A DNA stretch of 34,020 nt from Candidatus Daviesbacteria bacterium (lineage in GTDB: Bacteria; Patescibacteriota; Microgenomatia; Daviesbacterales; UBA10151), in contig JAKFWZ010000080.1 in assembly GCA_021731695.1 (NCBI GenBank), forward strand, positions 1 through 34,020, in the 5' to 3' direction. The notes below the pieces were generated by a model. The model saw only the letters and a program-made list of their open reading frames with translations, was not told the DNA's origin and ran no database searches. The position numbers were made by a program, and so were the translations under genes. Each line of letters opens with the position of its first letter. Position 1 is the stretch's first letter. Shown piece after piece: positions 1 to 6,625 of the stretch.

Positions 1-40
1 AGGTTGTCTTTGCTGGATCGGAAATCTTGTTCGGGATGAC
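1..40. repeat. palindromic GTCAT-type repeat inside the CofE-like gene
   Basis: On the minus strand it reads GTCATCCCGAAC...GATCC. It resembles the repeat at 21739-21803 in purH, which carries GGATCCCGAATC and TTCGGGATGAC. It is translated in frame as SHPEQDFRSS; the purH copy is translated as SHPELDSGSS. The window edge cuts it. Confidence 0.65.
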
Positions 41-197
41 TCATTTTTAAAACACTTCCTTCGGATATAGAAATAATTTTTGAAGTAACTGCAACTATAG
101 AATTTTCTTTTAGGTCATTTATACTTTCATTAAGAATTTTGAATATATCATTATCCTCTGAAGTTATTTTTCTAGTTTTGATTGCTGTAATTTTCAT
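1..197 (-). CDS. CofE-like F420-0:gamma-glutamyl ligase family protein (N-terminal part)
   Basis: Only the first 65 codons are in the window; the frame is open to the edge. The protein starts MKITAIKTRKIT and contains a stretch reading NSIVAVTSKIISISEG, which I recognise as the N-terminal signature of the CofE family (GTP-dependent glutamate ligation to F420-0 in archaea and actinobacteria). No other F420 gene is visible, so the substrate is unknown; a role in another gamma-glutamylation is only a guess. The last codons (after SVLKM) are encoded by a GTCATCCCGAA...GGATC palindromic repeat that enters the gene in frame. The start is the ATG at 197; a repeat lies directly upstream (210-298), so its promoter is not evident. 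Confidence 0.6.
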   Translation of the reverse strand, partial: MKITAIKTRKITSEDNDIFKILNESINDLKENSIVAVTSKIISISEGSVLKMSHPEQDFRSSKDN

Positions 198-209
198 GGG
201 CTGCATGAC

Positions 210-298
210 GTCATTGCGAGGAGCATAGCGACGTGGCAATCTTGATTATCAGGATTCCACGCCACGTTTAGTTTACATAAACGTGGCTCTGAATGACA
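210..298. repeat. GTCATTGCGAGG...CTCTGAATGAC intergenic repeat
   Basis: It begins GTCATTGCGAGGAGC, carries the internal block CAGGATTCCACGCC, and ends GGCTCTGAATGACA. The central part forms a hairpin (CCACGTTTA/TAAACGTGG). The same module recurs at 5606-5680 and 7605-7682, and a relative is at 11971-12056. It fills the whole gap between the CofE-like gene and the reductase gene. Confidence 0.85.
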
Positions 299-303
299 CT
301 TAT

Positions 304-831
304 CTAATATAAAACCTCATAGGTTAAAAAAAGTGTTCCTTGATCATTTGCTCTCTCCATTGATTTTAACTTCAGATTTATATCCAATTTAGAATCTGCA
401 ATTATTGATCTACCTGAACCAAATATTTTGGGTTCTACTGTTAAAATAATTTCGTTTATTAATTTTTTTTCAAAAAATTCCTTATTCAAATTTTCACCAG
501 ACAAAAGCAGCAGCTCTTCAAAACCCATTCCTTCTAATCTTTCTATTAATTTTTCTAAGGGTTCATTCGTAAATTCTAATTGATTGTACACTTCATCTGC
601 AGCGAATTTTTTTGGATCACGGGTTACGACAACTCTCAATTTTCCTTCTTTTGGTTTTATATGAGATTTTGCCTGTTCATAAGTCTTCCCACCCATTAAT
701 AAAACTTTAGTTTCGGAAACCAATTTTCTCAAATGAATTTGATCTTCCTCTGAAGCCCATGATTGATCAGGCAAATCCCATTTTGTGGATTTACCGTCTA
801 CTGATATAACCATTGCTAAAATTATTTTCAT
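304..831 (-). CDS. dihydrofolate reductase / RibD C-terminal domain family protein
   Basis: A 175-aa single-domain protein with the RibD_C/DHFR-like fold pattern: an N-terminal strand followed by SVDGK, then the LLMGGKTYEQ nucleotide-binding region, a GFEELLLLSGENLNKEFFEK stretch matching the family's conserved G(G/E)xL segment, and the terminal IILTVEPKIFGSGRS motif. Family members reduce pteridine, riboflavin-precursor or similar carbonyl/imine substrates with NADPH; this small type is usually unassigned. It is the length expected for a stand-alone RibD_C protein and has no deaminase domain. It is transcribed toward the CofE-like gene and separated from the upstream transporter gene by a 120-nt fold-back repeat. 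No Shine-Dalgarno site precedes its ATG. The exact substrate cannot be told from sequence. Confidence 0.75.
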   Translation of the reverse strand: MKIILAMVISVDGKSTKWDLPDQSWASEEDQIHLRKLVSETKVLLMGGKTYEQAKSHIKPKEGKLRVVVTRDPKKFAADEVYNQLEFTNEPLEKLIERLEGMGFEELLLLSGENLNKEFFEKKLINEIILTVEPKIFGSGRSIIADSKLDINLKLKSMERANDQGTLFLTYEVLY

Positions 832-849
832 ATTTAAAGTTTGTTCAGA

Positions 850-957
850 GTTATACGGTTAGGATGCTGGTATCGAAGTAGGGTATGGAAGATGGTGAAA
901 GAGAAAAAACCCTATACCAATAACTCCTCACCATACCAGCTTCGTTACCCTTTAACG
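850..957. repeat. heptad-periodic imperfect inverted repeat (fold-back)
   Basis: The left arm (GGTTAGGATGCTGGTATCGA...) and the reverse complement of the right arm (AAGGGTAACGAAGCTGGTATGG...) share GCTGGTAT and similar G/A-rich 7-mers. The whole gap between the transporter and reductase genes can fold back on itself. I see no protein or tRNA here. The architecture is like the arrays at 10575-10697 and 16588-16654. Confidence 0.45.
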
Positions 958-1620
958 CTAAACTTTTTTGTCTCCTTTCAACCAATTAACTCCCCAATAA
1001 ACAATAGGCGTTTCTATAACCGAAATCAAACACTTAATAATCCAGTAAGGAATTGCTAACCCTGCGATGAATGAAAAGTTGGCCCCGAATGACTGGTCAA
1101 GTGCCCAAAAAGCCAGGACCATAAAGGTTATCGTATCAACAAATTGCGCCAAAAAGTTTGAAACGTTAACCCTTAACCAGAGATTTTTTTTACCAAGTTT
1201 TTTGCGCAGACGGGAAAAAATATAAACATCAAGAAAATCAGAAGAAATAAAAGCTATTAAACTTGCAAGTGAGAATCTAGCCGATAAACTAAAAATTTTA
1301 TCGTATGCGCTTTCTGATGAAGCAAATCTGGATGAAGGGGGTAATGCCGTTACAAGAAGCGAGTATAGAAAAATTAATAAAATTACAAATAAACTTGCGC
1401 GAATTATACTTCTTGTTCTCTCCGGACCATAAACTTCATTAACAATATCATTGATAATAAAAATTAATGGAAAGACAAAAATTGAGACAGATTGATTAAT
1501 GTTCCATCCGAAGATATTTCCTAAAGGGAATGTCTTCGCGCCCATTATCTCTGAAACCGCGATACAAAAAATATAGACCGCAATGAGCAGATCCATTTTT
1601 TCGATTTTTAAAAAGGTCAT
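958..1620 (-). CDS. queuosine precursor transporter-type (YhhQ/VUT family) membrane protein
   Basis: A 220-aa integral membrane protein with about six hydrophobic segments. The first segment carries SEIMGAKTFPLG, followed by FPLIFIINDIVNEVYGPERTR, which matches the YhhQ/VUT signature (a loop with NDIxxEVYG). A charged RRKLGKKN loop and polar residues embedded in helices (NVSNFLAQFVDT) are also typical. YhhQ imports queuosine precursors (preQ0/preQ1) for tRNA modification; in this family that role is inferred by homology. The gene follows purF on the same strand. Its -35 box TTGTGA is the last codon plus stop codon of purF, so it has its own promoter buried in the purF end and probably makes a leaderless mRNA. 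Confidence 0.8.
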   Translation of the reverse strand: MTFLKIEKMDLLIAVYIFCIAVSEIMGAKTFPLGNIFGWNINQSVSIFVFPLIFIINDIVNEVYGPERTRSIIRASLFVILLIFLYSLLVTALPPSSRFASSESAYDKIFSLSARFSLASLIAFISSDFLDVYIFSRLRKKLGKKNLWLRVNVSNFLAQFVDTITFMVLAFWALDQSFGANFSFIAGLAIPYWIIKCLISVIETPIVYWGVNWLKGDKKV

Positions 1621-1626
1621 TGGAAT

Positions 1627-1655
1627 ATTTTAACTGTAGGCAGAAATTATCACAA
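1627..1655 (-). promoter_or_regulatory. promoter of the YhhQ-type gene
   Basis: On the minus strand: -35 TTGTGA, 17-bp spacer, -10 TAAAAT, then ATTCCA and the ATG at 1620. Only 6 nt separate the -10 from the start codon. The -35 overlaps the purF stop codon. Confidence 0.55.
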
Positions 1656-3071
1656 GGTAACGGTTTTTAAATCGTTAGCTCTCTCTTTAATATCTAAAGG
1701 ATACTTACCATTAAACATTGATGTATTAAAAACATCCTTAGGCAAGCCTGTCGAGCGAATCATTCCTTCATAAGAAATAAAGTTTAAGCTGTCTGCACCA
1801 ATAAACTCACAAATTTCCGCAATCGATTTATTAGCCGCAATCAAATCTTTTTGGTAAGGAGTGTTAATTCCATAAAAATCAGGATATTTAACAGGAGGAG
1901 ATGAAATAATAACATGAACTTCTTTTGCACCAGCTTGTCTAAGCATCTTAACTATCTTTCCTGTTGTTGTACCTCTGACAATCGAATCATCAACTACAAT
2001 AACTCTTTTACCCTCTAAAACTTCGGGCACAGGAATTAGCTTCATTTGTACTGATTTATCCCGAAGCCTTTGGTCGGGCATAATAAAAGTCCGTCCGATA
2101 TAACGATTTTTAATTAATCCCTGTTGATATTGAATTCCTGAAGCCATTGAATAACCGATTGCCGCAGGAATTGCCGACTCGGGAACCGGAATAACCACGT
2201 CAGCTTCAATTGGAAATTCTTCTGCCAGGGTTTTGCCGAAATTTTGTCTGACTTCATAGATCCTTTTACCCAAAAGTTTTGAGTCAGGTCTGGCAAAATA
2301 TACAAATTCAAAAATATCCAGTCTTCTTTCTTCGCCTTTTGAAAGATTATATGTTTTAAGTCCATCTTTGTTCGCAACAACCATCTCACCTGCGCCAATA
2401 TCTTTAATAAACTCGGCATTTACTGTATCAAGGGCACAAGTCTCAGATGAAAATGCAAATCCCCCATTTAATTTACCAACTGATAGGGGACGAATTCCGT
2501 ATGGATCCTGCAGTGCTACTAGTTCATCTTTGCTCATAACAAGAAGGGCAAATGCTCCGGTGAAAAGGTGATATGTATAAGTTACCGCGTCCGATAAAGA
2601 TTTACCCTGACCCATTTCGTACTTAATGGCTTCATACATTAATTCCGAGTCATTAAGTCCGTGAACATCAACACCTTTTTCGGTTAGAAATTTTTCAAGG
2701 GCTTTTGTTGAGGGAAGATTTCCGTTATGAGCTAAGGCTAAAGGATCGCCAATTTTATGAACCGGCTGATTATGTTGATGCAAAGTTCCGCCTGAAGTTG
2801 AATAACGGTTATGGCCAATGGCAATTTTACCAACAAGATGATCAAAATCATTCTCCTGATAAACTTGGGCGACTAAACCTGTTGACGTGTGAAGATGAAT
2901 TTTTTTTCCGTCTGTTGAAGCTATTCCTGAAGATTCCTGTCCGCGATGTTGTAGTGAATAGAGTCCGAAGTAAACTTCCCTCGATGCGTTATGGCAATTG
3001 TAGATACCAAAAACCGCACATTTTTCTTGTAGATGGTCACAATCCGTAATGCCAGCGTCTGCATCACTCAT
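1650..3071 (-). CDS. purF: amidophosphoribosyltransferase
   Basis: First committed step of purine synthesis: PRPP plus glutamine to 5-phosphoribosylamine. The 473-aa protein has an Ntn-type glutaminase domain whose catalytic Cys is residue 18 (CAVFGIYN), so a 17-residue propeptide should be cleaved. It also has HRGQESSG and GHNRYSTSG motifs, and a PRTase domain with the PRPP loop VIVVDDSIVRGTT near residue 360. The C-terminus reads FNTSMFNGKYP where Fe-S PurF (Bacillus type) has CxxCFTGxYP; the two cysteines are replaced, so it is probably a cluster-free enzyme. It is divergent from purM across a 174-bp region. It ends in GTTACCTTGTGA, whose last six bases double as a -35 box for the next gene. 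Confidence 0.95.
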   Translation of the reverse strand: MSDADAGITDCDHLQEKCAVFGIYNCHNASREVYFGLYSLQHRGQESSGIASTDGKKIHLHTSTGLVAQVYQENDFDHLVGKIAIGHNRYSTSGGTLHQHNQPVHKIGDPLALAHNGNLPSTKALEKFLTEKGVDVHGLNDSELMYEAIKYEMGQGKSLSDAVTYTYHLFTGAFALLVMSKDELVALQDPYGIRPLSVGKLNGGFAFSSETCALDTVNAEFIKDIGAGEMVVANKDGLKTYNLSKGEERRLDIFEFVYFARPDSKLLGKRIYEVRQNFGKTLAEEFPIEADVVIPVPESAIPAAIGYSMASGIQYQQGLIKNRYIGRTFIMPDQRLRDKSVQMKLIPVPEVLEGKRVIVVDDSIVRGTTTGKIVKMLRQAGAKEVHVIISSPPVKYPDFYGINTPYQKDLIAANKSIAEICEFIGADSLNFISYEGMIRSTGLPKDVFNTSMFNGKYPLDIKERANDLKTVTL

Positions 3072-3131
3072 AAGTCATTTCCCAGTTTTTTCCAATTAAG
3101 GAAAGAAAATCGGACGTTTAGTCCTATTTTC

Positions 3132-3161
3132 ATTCTAGATCAAGAGTCAGGATTCTGTCTA
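3132..3161 (-). promoter_or_regulatory. possible purF promoter
   Basis: Minus strand: -35 TAGACA, 18-bp spacer, -10 TAGAAT. This would give a leader of about 54 nt before the ATG at 3071, longer than for other genes here. The box sequences lie in a TCTAGAT-rich, partly palindromic stretch, so the match may be fortuitous. Confidence 0.35.
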
Positions 3162-3182
3162 GATAGTAAGTCTATCCCATAG

Positions 3183-3239
3183 TTGATTATATTGCAAGAC
3201 TTAAATATAATTAAACTCAACCTATTTTTAGGTTATACT
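3183..3239 (+). promoter_or_regulatory. purM promoter region (two overlapping candidates)
   Basis: Candidate 1 is TTGATT (3183-3188), a 17-bp spacer and a perfect TATAAT (3206-3211), giving a leader of about 28 nt. Candidate 2 has -10 TATACT (3234-3239), 6 nt before the ATG at 3246, with a weak -35 TTAAAC (3211-3216) at 17 bp. The second would be leaderless. No Shine-Dalgarno site is present. Confidence 0.55.
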
Positions 3240-3245
3240 TATTTT

Positions 3246-4349
3246 ATGTCAGACACAAGTGACGCATACTCAAAATCAGGTGTTAACTACGAAAATCTCG
3301 ACAAAATAAAACGACTCGCCCAGCAAAAAGCCTCAGAAACTTCAAAAAATATCACTCCCCCATTTCAAGTTTTAGATGAAAGCCGGGGTGAAACTGCCTT
3401 CGTTTGGGATGAAGGAGATTCGTATAAGGCTTTAGTTATAGAAAGCTTGGGAACTAAAAGCACAATTGCTTCAGAAGTTTTAGATAAAACAGGAAAATCT
3501 TTTTTTAAGGAAATTGCACAAGATACTGTTGCGATGGTTATCAATGATTTAATTGTTGTTGGCGCAAAACCTCTTGTTATGAACGCCTACTTTGGTTTAG
3601 GTAACTCAAACTGGTTATTAGAAGGCGCGCAGGGAGAGGATTTAATTAACGGCTTCGGGGATGCATGCAATTTATCTGGAGTTGTTTGGGGCGGCGGTGA
3701 AACTCCATCGCTTACCGGAATCATTCAACCGGATGCAATTGATCTTGCAGGTTCGGCTGTGGGAATTATTAGTCCAAAGGATCGATTGACTTTAGGCGAT
3801 AAAATCACTGCCGGCGATTCAATTGTATTCATTGAATCAAATGGAATTCATTCTAACGGAATCAGCATGGTTCGTAAAATTGCGGATTCTCTTCCCGAGA
3901 GATATGAGACAAAATTGCCATCGGGGGCAACTTTAGGCGAAAGCGTTTTGAGACCAACTCATATTTATGCAAAGGCAATTCAATCGCTTTTCGATTCCGG
4001 AATAAATATTCATTATTTATCAAATATAACCGGACATGGTTTTAGAAAAATTATGAGAGCAAACGCTGAATTTTCTTATATTATCAATCAACTTCCGGAA
4101 GTTGATGAATTATTTAAGTTTATCCAGGAAACAGAAAAACTTTCCGATGAAGACATGTACGGCACTTTTAATATGGGCGCAGGATTTGCAGTAATTTTGC
4201 CGGAAGAGGAAGCTAGCAGAGCCTGTGAAATAATTACTGATGCAGGTTTTAAAGCAGTAATTGCAGGATCGGTTGAATCAGGTGAAAAACAGGTTGTAAT
4301 AAATCCATTTAATATTACATTCACAGGCGACACGCTAGAGATAAGATGA
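3246..4349 (+). CDS. purM: phosphoribosylformylglycinamidine cyclo-ligase (AIR synthetase)
   Basis: Converts FGAM to AIR with ATP. The 367-aa protein has the PurM N-domain order: YSKSGVNYENLDKIK, then GTKSTIASE, DTVAMVINDLIVVGAKPL and GGGETPSL. The C-domain has IESNGIHSNGISMVR, LRPTHIYAK, HYLSNITGHG and YGTFNMGAGF. These are the standard nucleotide and substrate motifs. I chose ATG 3246 (MSDTSDAYSKSG) because an upstream TTG at 3183 lies inside the promoter and would add unrelated residues. The stop overlaps the next start as ATGA, so the GNAT gene is translationally coupled. Confidence 0.95.
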   Translation: MSDTSDAYSKSGVNYENLDKIKRLAQQKASETSKNITPPFQVLDESRGETAFVWDEGDSYKALVIESLGTKSTIASEVLDKTGKSFFKEIAQDTVAMVINDLIVVGAKPLVMNAYFGLGNSNWLLEGAQGEDLINGFGDACNLSGVVWGGGETPSLTGIIQPDAIDLAGSAVGIISPKDRLTLGDKITAGDSIVFIESNGIHSNGISMVRKIADSLPERYETKLPSGATLGESVLRPTHIYAKAIQSLFDSGINIHYLSNITGHGFRKIMRANAEFSYIINQLPEVDELFKFIQETEKLSDEDMYGTFNMGAGFAVILPEEEASRACEIITDAGFKAVIAGSVESGEKQVVINPFNITFTGDTLEIR

Positions 4350-4900
4350 ACAATATTGTATTTGAAGGAAAAACTCCGGACGGAATCCCCTATATAATTC
4401 GATACCCAAAAGACACGGATCTTACCAGTATGTGGAGGTATATAAATGAACTCTCCAAAGAACAAACTTATATCTCGTTTCAGGGAGAAGAGATTTCTCC
4501 AGAGGAAGAAAAAGAGTTCTTAAATTCATCTCTTAAAAATATTTCAGAGAAGAAAGGCTTGATGCTGATCGTTGAATTAAAGGGAGAAATAGTTGGGGTC
4601 TCAGATGTTCGCCCTCAACCAAGAGTTAGTTCTCATGTTGGAGTATTTGGAATTTCTTTAGCAAAAGAAGTAAGAGGCAAAGGTATTGGAAAAAAATTAA
4701 TGCAATTAGCTCTTGATGTTGCATCGAGAGATCTTAAAGGATTGCGTATATTAGAACTAGAGTGCTTCGGCAATAACCCAGTAGCACCACAACTCTATAA
4801 ATCTTTAGGATTTAAAGAATATGGTGTTTTGCCTGGTGGAATTGCACATAAAGGAAAGTTCGTCGATTGTATTTATATGTATTATGAAATTCCATCTTAA
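4346..4900 (+). CDS. GNAT-family N-acetyltransferase
   Basis: A 184-aa protein with a GNAT core: beta strands around LMLIVELKGEIVGVSDV, then the acetyl-CoA pyrophosphate loop VRGKGIGKKLMQLALD (R/Q-x-x-G-x-G/A type), and the C-terminal LELECFGNNPVAPQLYKSLGFKEYG, which is the hallmark N-x-x-A-x-x-L-Y-x-x-x-G-F motif. It resembles RimI/YhhY-like acetyltransferases. The acceptor, whether a protein N-terminus or a small amine, cannot be predicted. It overlaps purM by 4 bases and the next gene by 17 bases, so all three form one operon. Confidence 0.85.
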   Translation: MNNIVFEGKTPDGIPYIIRYPKDTDLTSMWRYINELSKEQTYISFQGEEISPEEEKEFLNSSLKNISEKKGLMLIVELKGEIVGVSDVRPQPRVSSHVGVFGISLAKEVRGKGIGKKLMQLALDVASRDLKGLRILELECFGNNPVAPQLYKSLGFKEYGVLPGGIAHKGKFVDCIYMYYEIPS

Positions 4901-5639
4901 ATCAGATAATCAAAATTTATCTGCAAATCTAGTAAAACCTGAAAATTTAAGAGCAAAAAACCTGCCTGCCGGCAGGCAGGTCCCTGCACTTCTTTTCATT
5001 CACGGCTGGGGATCTTCTCAGGAAGGAAATATTTTACGTGCTGAAAAGCTTTCAGAACTGGGTTTCATCTGCGTAACGATTGATTTAAGAGGGCACGGTG
5101 AATCAGACGGAAAGTTAGAGGAGTTTTCGAGAAAAGATCATCTTGAAGATGTTTTAGCAGCTTATGATTATATAGCAAATCTTCCAGAAGTTGATAGAGA
5201 ACAAATCGGAGTAATTGGTGCAAGTTATGGAGGATATTTAGCTTCAATTTTAGCAGGCGAGCGGAAAATTAAATGGCTGGTTTTAAGAGTTCCGGCACTA
5301 TATTTCGATAAAAATTTTGATACTTCAACTTTGCAGTTAATAGAAAACGAAGTTGAGGCTTTTAAAACCAGTAACTTAAAACCAGAAGATTCTTTGCCTT
5401 TAAAATCAGTTCAAAATTTTAGCGGAGAGATTTTGCTAATTGAATCAGAAGACGACGCAATTATTCCCCATTCAGTTATTGAAAATTATTTGGAATATAT
5501 TAATAAAGATCAGCTTACATACAAAATTATGAAAAATACTCCGCATGATTTAAGGACAGAGGACCAGCAGAGAGAATATATAGGGATATTAAAATCATTC
5601 TTAGTGTCATTGCGAGCGAAGCGTCGCAATCTCGGTTAA
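4884..5639 (+). CDS. alpha/beta hydrolase (dienelactone hydrolase / prolyl-oligopeptidase-like fold)
   Basis: A 251-aa predicted esterase or peptidase. It has the oxyanion region LLFIHGWGSSQEGN, the DLRGHGESDG strand-turn, the nucleophile elbow GASYGG (Ser), the acid in IESEDDAIIP (Asp), and the His in NTPHDLR, so the triad is complete. I chose ATG 4884; an earlier in-frame ATG at 4821 would lie deep inside the acetyltransferase gene. A 20-bp perfect palindrome (4961-4980) inserts LPAGRQ just before the first core strand. The last eleven residues (VSLRAKRRNLG) and the stop codon come from a GTCATTGCGAGCG repeat, so the native C-terminus has been replaced or extended by a repeat. The substrate is unknown. 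Confidence 0.8.
   Translation: MKFHLKSDNQNLSANLVKPENLRAKNLPAGRQVPALLFIHGWGSSQEGNILRAEKLSELGFICVTIDLRGHGESDGKLEEFSRKDHLEDVLAAYDYIANLPEVDREQIGVIGASYGGYLASILAGERKIKWLVLRVPALYFDKNFDTSTLQLIENEVEAFKTSNLKPEDSLPLKSVQNFSGEILLIESEDDAIIPHSVIENYLEYINKDQLTYKIMKNTPHDLRTEDQQREYIGILKSFLVSLRAKRRNLG
4961..4980. repeat. CCTGCCTGCCGGCAGGCAGG palindrome in coding sequence
   Basis: A perfect 20-bp palindrome inside the hydrolase gene, translated as part of NLPAGRQVP. A shorter relative (CTGCCTGCCGGCAGGCCAGG) lies in the first PurP-type gene at 11838-11861, there translated as WPAGRQG on the opposite strand. Confidence 0.8.
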
Positions 5640-5680
5640 TTGCAAATCAGGATTCCACGCCCTTCGGGCTCTGAATGACA
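5606..5680. repeat. GTCATTGCGAGCG...CTCTGAATGACA repeat
   Basis: Same family as 210-298: GTCATTGCGAGCGAAGCG, CGCAATCTCG, CAGGATTCCACGCCC, then TTCGGGCTCTGAATGACA. Its first half supplies the 3' end and stop codon of the hydrolase gene. Confidence 0.85.
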
Positions 5681-5708
5681 GCATCTGGTATACAATCAAG
5701 TACTAAGC

Positions 5709-5714
5709 TATAAT
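5709..5714 (+). promoter_or_regulatory. -10 box of the 80-aa membrane protein gene
   Basis: A perfect TATAAT followed by 7 nt (TTCTTTT) and the ATG at 5722. At 17 bp upstream the -35 (TGGTAT) is poor. The position of the -10 predicts a leaderless mRNA. Confidence 0.5.
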
Positions 5715-5721
5715 TTCTTTT

Positions 5722-5964
5722 ATGCCTTGGCAGGATGTCGTTTTTACAGTTGGAAATATCATTTTCGCGGGAGCTTTGATTCCGTCGATTTTAAGCAAAG
5801 ATAAACCATCGGTCTGGACCAGTTTACCGACGGCTGCCTTTCTCTATGTATTTGCCTACACTTATATAACTATGTCGCTTTGGGGATCTGCTTTTGCTAT
5901 TGGATTGGTGGCAATTTGCTGGACAATTTTAGCAATTCAAAAAATCCGAAGCCTTAAGAAGTAA
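5722..5964 (+). CDS. small membrane protein, function unknown
   Basis: An 80-aa protein with three hydrophobic stretches (about residues 5-23, 33-52 and 53-72), a short charged loop LSKDKPSVWTS and a basic C-terminus IRSLKK. It has no signal peptide cleavage motif and no recognised catalytic residues. A relationship to PQ-loop/SemiSWEET-size proteins is conceivable from size and the early proline in LIPSIL, but I cannot confirm it. The gene stands alone, reads toward the HAD gene, and overlaps its 3' end by 11 bases. A perfect TATAAT 7 nt before the ATG supports it as a real gene. Confidence 0.65.
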   Translation: MPWQDVVFTVGNIIFAGALIPSILSKDKPSVWTSLPTAAFLYVFAYTYITMSLWGSAFAIGLVAICWTILAIQKIRSLKK

Positions 5965-6625
5965 TTTCAATTTCTGTAAAATCTTTTAAATGCGCAATTG
6001 ATGGGTCAATTTTTTCAATTTGCTCTTTTGAAATTGTCTGACCAATAGCAACAACTACTGTCCCGGCATTTTTTGCGGACAGTAATCCGTTCGGCGCATC
6101 CTCGAATGACATACATTCTTTTGGATTCACCCCTAAAAGTTCTGCTGCCATTAAATATGCAGCCGGGTCCGGTTTCGGAGCTCCAAATTTATCAACCCCA
6201 ATTACAATATCAAAAACATCAGGCATACCGCTTTTACCTAATGAAAATTTAACCAGATTAGTTGTACTTCCTGAGACCACAGCTAATTTAAATCCAGCTT
6301 CTTTTGCTTTATTAAGAAATTCTATACTTCCTCCCATAGGAATCAGTCCTTCATTTTCTACCAAATCCTCAACTTTTTTATGAAATTTTTCCTGTATTAT
6401 TTCCGGATCTTCATTCAGATTATTTCGTTTAGTTTCAGTTTTTGAAACGTGACCAATTCCAGTCCCTGTGTATTCCTTTTTATGAGTTTCCCAATCCACA
6501 TAACTCTTGCCGTAACTTTTTAAGACTTCGTCAAGTGCTTTGTAGTGAGTCGGCTCGGAATCAATAAGTGTTCCATCCATATCGAATAAAAGAGCTTTGA
6601 ATTTTTTAGAGGAGATTTTTAACAT
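5954..6625 (-). CDS. HAD-superfamily hydrolase, subfamily IA (phosphatase/phosphomutase-like)
   Basis: A 223-aa haloacid-dehalogenase phosphatase. Motif I is FDMDGTLIDSE (nucleophile and acid/base Asp), motif II is VVSGSTTNLV, motif III Lys is in GAPKPDPAAY, and motif IV is SFEDAPNGLLSAKNAG. A helical cap follows motif I, as in beta-phosphoglucomutase and sugar/nucleotide phosphatases. The start overlaps the 3' end of purC by 20 bases, so the two are co-expressed. A role in nucleotide or sugar phosphate turnover would fit the neighbourhood but is only inferred. Confidence 0.85.
   Translation of the reverse strand: MLKISSKKFKALLFDMDGTLIDSEPTHYKALDEVLKSYGKSYVDWETHKKEYTGTGIGHVSKTETKRNNLNEDPEIIQEKFHKKVEDLVENEGLIPMGGSIEFLNKAKEAGFKLAVVSGSTTNLVKFSLGKSGMPDVFDIVIGVDKFGAPKPDPAAYLMAAELLGVNPKECMSFEDAPNGLLSAKNAGTVVVAIGQTISKEQIEKIDPSIAHLKDFTEIEITS

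Noticed and set aside
850-957. tRNA or small RNA gene in the fold-back
   Set aside because: No T-loop GGTTCGANNCC pattern, no cloverleaf and no CCA. The symmetry is explained by heptad repeats.
841-1059. 72-aa plus-strand open frame
   Set aside because: It covers the fold-back repeat and the 3' end of the transporter gene on the opposite strand, has no family pattern and no promoter spacing, and is best explained as a shadow.
2705-3049. 114-aa plus-strand frame inside purF
   Set aside because: Antisense to a well conserved part of purF; its residues follow from purF codons.
3072-3182. Purine riboswitch upstream of purF
   Set aside because: I could not find the three-way junction core with its conserved loop sequences; the leader is short and A/T-rich.
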